Positions 1-5,201 of a stretch of DNA of 6,251 bases are shown in pieces. The stretch is from Treponema sp. (GTDB taxonomy: Bacteria > Spirochaetota > Spirochaetia > Treponematales > Breznakiellaceae). The stretch spans positions 1-6,251 of the forward strand of contig JAITBO010000136.1 in the NCBI GenBank assembly GCA_031283505.1, read 5' to 3'. Within the stretch, counting starts at the first letter, position 1. Every line of letters starts with the position of its first letter. The notes below the pieces were generated by a model, which worked only from the letters and a program-made list of their open reading frames with translations, did not search any database and was not told where the DNA came from. A program made the translations under genes and the position numbers.

Positions 1-100
1 ATATTGCGAAGTTACAAGAGTTCTTACAACAGTCCCCGACCTATTTCTCTGCAACCGAATGTGACCACTATTTTACCCATGCAGGATATACCCTACATTT

Positions 101-129
101 TTGATAGAAACGCTCTAGCGTTCTATACT
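101..129 (+). promoter_or_regulatory. sigma70-type promoter of the histidinol-phosphatase gene
   Basis: A -35 box TTGATA (101-106, 5 of 6 matches to TTGACA) and a -10 box TATACT (124-129, 5 of 6 matches to TATAAT) are separated by exactly 17 bp. Transcription would begin near position 136, about 10 nt before the ATG at 146. The Shine-Dalgarno AGGAA (136-140) would then lie at the very 5' end of the message, which is unusually short. The boxes are seen directly; promoter activity is inferred. Confidence 0.72.
104..126. promoter_or_regulatory. inverted repeat in the promoter spacer, candidate operator
   Basis: Left arm ATAGAAACGC (104-113) and right arm GCGTTCTAT (118-126) pair over 9 bp with one unpaired A (110) and a 4-nt centre TCTA. 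The repeat starts inside the -35 box and ends inside the -10 box, so a bound dimer would block both. No T-run follows, so it is not a terminator, and it lies upstream of the predicted transcription start, so it would not be in the RNA. It fits a DNA-binding site for a repressor; the regulator is unknown. Confidence 0.45.
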
Positions 130-137
130 AATATTAG
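128..137. repeat. perfect 10-bp palindrome over the -10/start region
   Basis: CTAATATTAG is a perfect palindrome that overlaps the end of the -10 box and the first bases of the Shine-Dalgarno sequence. It lies immediately right of the larger inverted repeat at 104-126. It may be a second operator half or simply AT-rich start-site sequence; a 10-bp palindrome in AT-rich DNA can arise by chance. Confidence 0.25.
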
Positions 138-145
138 GAAAAATT

Positions 146-1024
146 ATGTATTCAAGCTGCCTTCATACCCATACGAATTTTTGCGACGGGAAAGGTGGTG
201 TAGAGGCTTTCTGCCGGGCCGCCTGGGAAAAGGGTCTTTCCGCCATTGGGTTCAGCGCCCACGCGCCCCTGGCTAAAAAGACGGGGCTTAAAACAGACTG
301 GCACCTGAGCGATGAACGGCTCGGTGAATACATTGATACGGTTAACGCCGCCCGCCGCCGCTGGGCGGAAAAACTGCCGGTCTACCTTGGCCTGGAGATT
401 GACTATATCAAAGGACTTATAAGCCCTGCGGACAGGGATTATAAGTCCCTTGGGTTGGACTATATTATTGGTTCCGTGCATTACATCTTTCCCCCAGACG
501 GCAGCGAACCCTTTACCGTGGACAGCCCCGCGGAGGAATTTGCACAGGATGTGGCGCGGCATTTCTCCGGCGATGGGGAAACCCTGGTGGAAACGTACTG
601 GGACGCGGTGGAGGGAATGATTTCGGCAGGGGGCTTCGACCTCCTGGGCCATCTCGACATAATCTGCAAGAACAACACCCGGGACGAATACTTTGATGCC
701 CGGGGAGGCCGCTACTGCAAACGTATCCGCAAAATTGCACCCTTGGCCGCCCATTCCGGAGCGGTGATAGAGGTAAACATCGGCGGCCTTAACCGCGGCA
801 GAACCACGGAACCTTACCCGTCCCTGGGCCTGCTCCGGCTTCTCCGGGAACACCATGCTCTGGTAACCATCACCTCCGACGCCCATGAACCGGCTCACCT
901 GGGAGGCCACTACGACACCGCCCGGAAGATCCTGTTACAGGCAGGATATGCCGAGACCGTGGAGTTTGAGGGACCGGGAAAACCCTGGAAAAAGATAACG
1001 ATCACAGAGAACAGAGAAGAATGA
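146..1024 (+). CDS. hisK: histidinol-phosphatase, PHP family (HisJ/HisK type)
   Basis: A 292-residue cytoplasmic metallophosphatase expected to hydrolyse L-histidinol phosphate to histidinol, the penultimate part of histidine biosynthesis. Seen in the sequence: the PHP metal ligands in order, namely H7-x-H9 (LHTHT), D14, H39 (SAHAPL), E84 (GLEIDYI), H112 (GSVHY), H169 (GHLD), then EVNIGGLNRG (209-218) and the closing SDAH motif (D245, H247). The segment around 115-155 with TVDSPAEEF is also typical of the HisJ family. Length is slightly above the usual ~260-275. The ATG at 146 is chosen because AGGAA lies 5 nt upstream and the first histidine motif begins at residue 7, normal for PHP enzymes. 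No other his gene is visible, so it stands alone and could have drifted to another phosphoester substrate. It converges with the DksA-like gene, and no intrinsic terminator follows its stop. Family assignment is firm; the exact substrate is inferred. Confidence 0.93.
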   Translation: MYSSCLHTHTNFCDGKGGVEAFCRAAWEKGLSAIGFSAHAPLAKKTGLKTDWHLSDERLGEYIDTVNAARRRWAEKLPVYLGLEIDYIKGLISPADRDYKSLGLDYIIGSVHYIFPPDGSEPFTVDSPAEEFAQDVARHFSGDGETLVETYWDAVEGMISAGGFDLLGHLDIICKNNTRDEYFDARGGRYCKRIRKIAPLAAHSGAVIEVNIGGLNRGRTTEPYPSLGLLRLLREHHALVTITSDAHEPAHLGGHYDTARKILLQAGYAETVEFEGPGKPWKKITITENREE

Positions 1025-1069
1025 TAGAACGGCGGACGCTTTCTTCGCGCTGTTCACTATTCACAGTTC
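1025..1069. other. convergent intergenic gap without intrinsic terminator
   Basis: Forty-five bases separate the stops of the two convergent genes. I looked for a stem followed by a T-run on either strand and found none. The only structure is a 7-bp-period direct repeat of TTCAC (1053-1057 and 1060-1064) flanked by a weak CTGT/ACAG pair (1050-1053 with 1063-1066). Transcription of either gene could therefore run into the other unless Rho or another mechanism stops it. Confidence 0.5.
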
Positions 1070-1426
1070 CTACCGGTTCCGGCGTTCTTCGGCGGTTTTA
1101 CACTCGATGCACATAAGGGCGTAGGGGATGGCTTCCAGACGCTCCTGGGGGATGCGTTTACCGCACTTTACGCAGAGGCCGTATTTACCCTGTTGGATTC
1201 GGGTCAGGGCGGAATCTATCAGTTTGAGGCGTTTGAGATCCTGGGAACCCAGTGCTTCGATCATCTTCCGGTCTATATCATCGGAGGCGATATCGGCCAG
1301 GTCCTTGGGGTCCATTCCCTCCACAATTTCTTTAAAATCCTCGTTACTTGAGACAAGATTCGCGATAATCTCCATCTTGAGATTCGTCAGGGATTTTTCC
1401 ATACGCACAACTAATTCTTGATCCAT
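1070..1426 (-). CDS. dksA: DksA/TraR-family C4 zinc-finger regulator of RNA polymerase
   Basis: A 118-residue soluble protein of the DksA/TraR family, which binds in the secondary channel of RNA polymerase and, with ppGpp in many bacteria, adjusts initiation at stable-RNA and amino-acid promoters. Seen here: a helical N-terminal part rich in E, K and L; the coiled-coil tip motif D42-x-x-D45-x-A47; then a four-cysteine zinc finger C85-x2-C88-x17-C106-x2-C109. Compared with E. coli DksA (D71, D74, A76; C114, C117, C135, C138 from memory) every landmark is offset by exactly 29 residues, so the tip-to-finger distance is kept with no gap. The protein is essentially a DksA lacking the first ~29 residues. 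The start ATG at 1426 is supported by AGGAGG (1432-1437) 5 nt upstream. It lies 141 bp downstream of the transporter operon on the same strand and probably has its own promoter. Family firm; function by analogy. Confidence 0.9.
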   Translation of the reverse strand: MDQELVVRMEKSLTNLKMEIIANLVSSNEDFKEIVEGMDPKDLADIASDDIDRKMIEALGSQDLKRLKLIDSALTRIQQGKYGLCVKCGKRIPQERLEAIPYALMCIECKTAEERRNR

Positions 1427-1457
1427 GACTGCCTCCTAAAAACTATTTAATTGGGGT

Positions 1458-1486
1458 ACATTGCCGTGTATCGAAGCTTTTGTCAA
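1458..1486 (-). promoter_or_regulatory. possible promoter of the DksA-like gene
   Basis: On the minus strand a perfect TTGACA (1486-1481) stands 17 bp before CAATGT (1463-1458), which keeps only the second A and final T of the -10 consensus. An RNA starting near 1451 would have a leader of about 25 nt with AGGAGG just before the ATG. The -35 match is strong and the -10 is weak, so this is tentative. Confidence 0.4.
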
Positions 1487-1508
1487 TAGGGCTGATACGG
1501 GTACTGGC

Positions 1509-1532
1509 CGTCGGTGCCCGGCGTCTTTTTTT
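1509..1532 (+). terminator. intrinsic terminator facing the plus strand
   Basis: CGTCGG (1509-1514) pairs with CCGGCG (1518-1523) across a 3-nt loop TGC. This gives a 6-bp, mostly G+C stem with one G-U pair, followed after two bases by seven Ts (1526-1532). It works only in the plus direction; read on the minus strand there is no T-run after a stem. No plus-strand gene ends nearby. It could stop hisK read-through that has crossed dksA antisense, or end a short antisense RNA, and would shield the transporter operon from antisense transcription. Confidence 0.55.
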
Positions 1533-1567
1533 ACCGGGAACGCCTGAAAATGTGAACTTGGTATTTG

Positions 1568-2506
1568 TTAGCGGTTTTGGCGGATCCTGTAACTCGTCTT
1601 AATCAACATTTTTTCCCGGTACTGCCTGACAATGGAGATCACCACCAGCGCAATTATGGTAACCCCGTAGGGTATCATTAACACAAAATCGGTGGTTACG
1701 TTTTCCATCTGCAGCCGTTTCGCCGCGGCATCCGAGGCGCCGAAAAGCATGGAGGTGAACAGGGCGCCGATAGGGGACCCGTTCACCATGTTGGAAGCCG
1801 CAAGTCCGATAAATCCCCGGGAGCTTGTCATGTTTCGGCTGAAGGAGGTGAGGTACCCCATGGAGAGGAAAGCCCCTCCCAGGGCGCCCAGGAATCCTGA
1901 AATGATGTAGGCGATGAACTGTATCTTTACGATGGAAATACCGACGCTCTCCGCCGCGTGGGGGTTTTCTCCAACACTGCGCATTCGTAACCCTAAGCGG
2001 GTCCGGTAGATAAAAAAGTGCACCCCAAAGGCCGCGATGATCGCCATATAGGTAAGAATATTGTGGCCTGATAAAATATCCCCCAGTACCGGGATATCCT
2101 TGAGTACCGGAATTACCAGAGAGGGCAGGGACTTGGAAGGTATCCCCGCGGAATTGGCTTTTTTCCCGGTTAGGACATAGAGGATGAAAATGGTTCCCCC
2201 CACCGCGGCCAGGTTCATGGCAATGTTGGTAAGGTACAAATCCGCCTTGCCGATAAACGATGCGTAACTGATAAACAGGGCCACCAGAACACCCGCGGCG
2301 ATTGCCCCCAGAAGGCCAATCCAGGCGCTGCCCGATATCCCTGAAACCAGGACGCCTCCCAGGGCTGCGGCGAGCATCATACTTTCTACCGCCATGTTGA
2401 GGAGCCCCGTCTTGGTACAAACCGCGGCGGCCAGGGCGGCGTATATCAGGGGTGTGCTGAGCCGCAGCACGGAAAAAATAAAACTGGTTACTAATTGTAC
2501 ACTCAT
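1568..2506 (-). CDS. ABC transporter permease 2, nucleoside-type (NupQ/YufQ-like)
   Basis: A 312-residue inner-membrane protein of the BPD_transp_2 permease family, forming half of the translocation channel. Hydrophobic segments are visible at about residues 5-29, 40-58, 62-84, 95-112, 150-167, 193-220, 232-258 and 273-293. Family signatures are LLNMAVESMML (35-45), the cytoplasmic coupling loop GLRMRSVGENPHAAESVGI (172-190) and the glycine-rich FLGALGGAFLS (205-215). The C-terminus is short and basic. Its ATG overlaps the stop of permease 1 by 4 bp (ATGA, 2503-2506). A strong Shine-Dalgarno AAGGAGGAG (2518-2526) sits inside the end of that upstream gene, so translation is probably coupled but also independently primed. 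It is the last gene of the transporter operon, and no minus-strand intrinsic terminator is seen after its TAA. Length is normal. Equivalent to one of the PnrC-E or NupQ subunits; exact letter not assigned. Confidence 0.9.
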   Translation of the reverse strand: MSVQLVTSFIFSVLRLSTPLIYAALAAAVCTKTGLLNMAVESMMLAAALGGVLVSGISGSAWIGLLGAIAAGVLVALFISYASFIGKADLYLTNIAMNLAAVGGTIFILYVLTGKKANSAGIPSKSLPSLVIPVLKDIPVLGDILSGHNILTYMAIIAAFGVHFFIYRTRLGLRMRSVGENPHAAESVGISIVKIQFIAYIISGFLGALGGAFLSMGYLTSFSRNMTSSRGFIGLAASNMVNGSPIGALFTSMLFGASDAAAKRLQMENVTTDFVLMIPYGVTIIALVVISIVRQYREKMLIKTSYRIRQNR

Positions 2507-3579
2507 TTGTTTTTTAACTCCTCCTTGGCGGCTTTGAAGATCAAACGGCGCTTAAGTCCCGAAAGGAACATTTCCGCGGCTATCAGCAGGATGATGATCC
2601 CCTGGATGATGCTGACAAATTCCGGAGAAATATCGGTGGAGCGGTTTACGATATCCGCGCCGATGCGGATATACGCCAGGAGCAGGGCTCCTACCGGTAC
2701 CAGCGCGGGATTTTTGTAGGCCAGCACCGCTACCATGAGCCCGTCAAAACCATGGTTTGTCAGGCTTGTCCATTGAAACCGCGTGTAACGTCCCATTATC
2801 TCCACGGCCCCCCCAAGTCCCGCGAATATACCCCCGATCACCTGGGACATCAACACAACGCCGTTGACCCCCATACCGGCATAGAAGGCGAAATTCGGAT
2901 TAAACCCCACGGTACGCATGGAATATCCGAAGGGGGTCTTGTAGAAGATCATCATCACAATCAGTACACAAGCCAAGGCTATGAAGATTCCCTGGTGTAT
3001 AGTAGTTCCCGGAATAATTCTGGAAAGGAGCGCCGCCTTCGGCAGGGGTAAGGTAGCGGTGATTGCCAGGCTGGTGTCCTTAATCACGAACTTCATCACG
3101 TACTGAGTGAAGTACATGAGGATGGTGTTAAGCATCAGGGACACCACCACCACGTTGGCATTGAACTTGATATTAAGAAAAGCAGGAAACGCCGAAATAC
3201 AGGCCCCCGCTGCCGCGCCGATTAGGAGCAGCAGGGGAATCATAATGAACTGAGGTACGTTGTCCCCGAGCATCAATGATACCCAGGTGATTATGCATCC
3301 TGAAAAGATGAATATCCCCTCCCCTGAAAGGTTGAATTTATTTACTGCGTGCATAAAGCACATGCACAGGCCGGTGAAGACCAGGGGTATCGCAAGGGCT
3401 ACCATATCCCCGATGCGGCTTAAGCGCTCGAAGGGGCCTACGATAAAGTGGCGTATGGCAGCCAAGGGTTCCGTGCTGATAAGGGAAATAATAACCAGGG
3501 AAATCAGGTAGGCTAAAAGTACCGCCGCCATAACCCGAAAAACCTCGAAAAACGATAGAATCCGTTCGGTCTTTTTCAT
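2503..3579 (-). CDS. ABC transporter permease 1, nucleoside-type (NupP/YufP-like)
   Basis: A 358-residue inner-membrane permease of the BPD_transp_2 family, the partner of the downstream permease in a heterodimeric channel. Hydrophobic segments lie near residues 16-35, 58-78, 88-104, 110-135, 142-164, 196-213, 238-262, 280-304 and 322-340. Family marks are FNLSGEGIFIFSG (82-94), the coupling loop GYSMRTVGFNPNFAFYAGM (218-236) and GIFAGLGGAVEIMGRY (250-265). The first membrane span preceded by a short basic stretch (MKKTER) is typical of the longer YufP-type subunit. Its ATG (3579-3577) overlaps the ATPase stop as ATGA. A weak GGGGG (3585-3589) lies 5 nt upstream and GAGGAG (3594-3599) 14 nt upstream, so expression likely depends on coupling to the ATPase. 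It overlaps the next permease by 4 bp in the same way. Substrate is inferred from the linked binding protein. Confidence 0.9.
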   Translation of the reverse strand: MKKTERILSFFEVFRVMAAVLLAYLISLVIISLISTEPLAAIRHFIVGPFERLSRIGDMVALAIPLVFTGLCMCFMHAVNKFNLSGEGIFIFSGCIITWVSLMLGDNVPQFIMIPLLLLIGAAAGACISAFPAFLNIKFNANVVVVSLMLNTILMYFTQYVMKFVIKDTSLAITATLPLPKAALLSRIIPGTTIHQGIFIALACVLIVMMIFYKTPFGYSMRTVGFNPNFAFYAGMGVNGVVLMSQVIGGIFAGLGGAVEIMGRYTRFQWTSLTNHGFDGLMVAVLAYKNPALVPVGALLLAYIRIGADIVNRSTDISPEFVSIIQGIIILLIAAEMFLSGLKRRLIFKAAKEELKNK

Positions 3580-5126
3580 AATAGCCCCCGCATCTCCTCG
3601 GCCGTCATTTCCCTGATTCCCAGCATATATTCCCCCAGAGTTTCTTCGCTGATACGCTTAGCCTTGGGGAACACCGCCACAATCCGTCCCCCCCGCATCA
3701 CCAGAAGGCGGTCGCTTACCTCAAGTATTTCGTTAAGGTCCGCGGAAATAAGCAGAACCGCTATGTTATCTTCCCGGCACTTCCTGACCATGGTTTTACG
3801 GATCATCTCCGAAGTACCCACGTCAATACCACGGGTGGGCTGGTTAGCCAGGAGCACATTACTTTTACTGGTAAATTCCCGGGCAACCACCACTTTTTGT
3901 ATATTGCCCCCGGACAGCATCCGTACCTGCTGGTCCCGGTTATCACAGGCAATTTCGAACAGCTTGATATATTCATCCGCTACCTGGTTAATTTTTTTCC
4001 GGTTCATAAAGGGGCCCCGCTTAAATTCCCTATCCCGGTACCGGTCGGCGATAATGTTCTCTTTTATCGAAAGATTCGCCGCACAGCCGTAGAGCATACG
4101 GTCTTCGGGAATATGGGCCAGCCCCAGGGCACGGATATCGTGAATGGATTTACCGGTTATTTCAGTCCCGTTTATGGTTATACTTCCCCCGGTATAACCG
4201 GCCATACCGGAAAGCATCTCGGATATTTCCTTCTGCCCGTTTCCTTCAACCCCGGCGATACCGGTTATTTCGCCTTCATACAAATTAAGGTTGAAATCCT
4301 TGATTACGGGGTTCCCCAAAGGATCAACCTGCAAAAGATCCCGGATTTCTACCACCGCCTTGCCCCTTGTGGGGTCCTTTTTTTCTATTTCAAGGATTAC
4401 ATCCCGTCCTACCATGAACTGGGAAATTCTCTTCTCATCCAGATCCTCTATGTTGAACGTACCCTGACAGTACCCGTGACGGAGTATGGTCACCCGTGAA
4501 CAGAGACGCATTATTTCTTCCAATTTGTGGGAGATAAAAATGACGGCATGGCCGTTGTTTCGCAGCAGGATCAGTTGTTCAAAGAGTTCTTCCGTCTCCT
4601 GGGGAGTTAAAACAGCGGTAGGCTCGTCCAGGATAAGCACCTTGGCGCCCTTTATCAGGGCTTTGATAATTTCCACCTTCTGCATAAGCCCCACGGAAAG
4701 ATCCTTCACCTTCATCCGCGCGTCGACATTAAATTTGTAGGTATCCGCCACTTCCTGGGTTATTTCCACGGCCTTTTCAAAATCAAACAGCCCGTTCTTT
4801 AAGGGTTCGATACCCAGTACCACGTTTTCCGCCACCGAAAGGGAGGGGAGCAGCATAAAGTGCTGGTGAACCATGCCGATACCCTTGGCTATCGCATCCA
4901 GGGGGTTCTGTATGTTTACTTCTTGTCCCCGGATATAAATGGAACCGCCCTGACGGTCCTCCATGCCGAAGAGTACCCGCATAAGGGTCGTCTTACCGGC
5001 GCCGTTTTCGCCCACCAGGGCGTGGATCTCGCTTTCGTTTACCGCAAAGGAGATATCCTTGTTCGCAATAAAGCCGTTGGAGTATATTTTGGTAATACCT
5101 TCCATACGGAACATTTCTTCAGCCAT
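3576..5126 (-). CDS. double-domain ABC transporter ATPase (NupO/YufO-like)
   Basis: A 516-residue cytoplasmic ATPase that powers the importer, with two fused nucleotide-binding domains. Domain 1: Walker A GENGAGKTT (39-47), Q-loop Q88, signature LSVGLMQK (143-150), Walker B VLILDE (163-168), switch H200. Domain 2: degenerate Walker A GVEGNGQKE (292-300, Q298 in place of Lys), PEDR (340-343), signature LSGGNIQK (404-411), Walker B-like VLLANQPT with Q429 in place of Glu, and A462 where the switch His should be. So one composite ATP site is canonical and the other degenerate, a pattern usual for YufO/RbsA-type carbohydrate and nucleoside importers. A GTG at 5132 is also in frame, but ATG 5126 is preferred because GGGGTG (5135-5130) lies just before it and the GTG would sit inside that Shine-Dalgarno. 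Follows the receptor gene after an attenuator; its TGA overlaps the permease 1 ATG. Confidence 0.94.
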   Translation of the reverse strand: MAEEMFRMEGITKIYSNGFIANKDISFAVNESEIHALVGENGAGKTTLMRVLFGMEDRQGGSIYIRGQEVNIQNPLDAIAKGIGMVHQHFMLLPSLSVAENVVLGIEPLKNGLFDFEKAVEITQEVADTYKFNVDARMKVKDLSVGLMQKVEIIKALIKGAKVLILDEPTAVLTPQETEELFEQLILLRNNGHAVIFISHKLEEIMRLCSRVTILRHGYCQGTFNIEDLDEKRISQFMVGRDVILEIEKKDPTRGKAVVEIRDLLQVDPLGNPVIKDFNLNLYEGEITGIAGVEGNGQKEISEMLSGMAGYTGGSITINGTEITGKSIHDIRALGLAHIPEDRMLYGCAANLSIKENIIADRYRDREFKRGPFMNRKKINQVADEYIKLFEIACDNRDQQVRMLSGGNIQKVVVAREFTSKSNVLLANQPTRGIDVGTSEMIRKTMVRKCREDNIAVLLISADLNEILEVSDRLLVMRGGRIVAVFPKAKRISEETLGEYMLGIREMTAEEMRGLL

Positions 5127-5137
5127 AAACACCCCAG

Positions 5138-5177
5138 AAAAAAGGGACCGGTTACCGTTTTAACGCAACTGTCCCTT
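5138..5177 (-). terminator. intrinsic terminator/attenuator between receptor and ATPase genes
   Basis: On the minus strand AAGGGAC (5177-5171) pairs with GTCCCTT (5148-5142) over 7 bp. Inner pairs GTT/AAC and CGT/ACG shorten the loop, and a run of six Ts follows (5143-5138). It begins 24 bp after the receptor stop and ends just before the ATPase Shine-Dalgarno. A partial terminator here would make the binding lipoprotein more abundant than the membrane complex, a common arrangement in binding-protein-dependent importers. No gene-specific antiterminator structure is obvious. Confidence 0.75.
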
Positions 5178-5201
5178 ATTATTGAATACCGAAATGCCGC
5201 C

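Noticed and set aside
4..276. Plus-strand open frame overlapping the hisK start
   Set aside because: It covers the hisK promoter, has no Shine-Dalgarno that can be judged at the edge, no motif, and ends inside hisK in another frame.
152..910. Long minus-strand open frame (252 residues) opposite hisK
   Set aside because: It is antisense to a gene with every PHP catalytic motif, shows no recognisable domain, and its composition (many G, P, R, no family motifs) is that of a shadow frame.
1517..1544. CCCGG/CCGGG and GGCGT/ACGCC pairings around the T-run, as a possible antiterminator switch or minus-strand terminator
   Set aside because: The right-hand arms lie after the T-run in the plus direction, so they would form too late, and in the minus direction no T-run follows the stem.
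4151..4271. 13-bp direct repeat TACCGGTTATTTC at 4151-4163 and 4259-4271
   Set aside because: Both copies encode the residues E-I-T-G of the ATPase in the same frame, so the repeat is explained by coding.
3897..4499. Plus-strand open frame of 200 residues inside the ATPase region
   Set aside because: It is antisense to the conserved second ATPase domain and linker, with no ribosome site or known motif.
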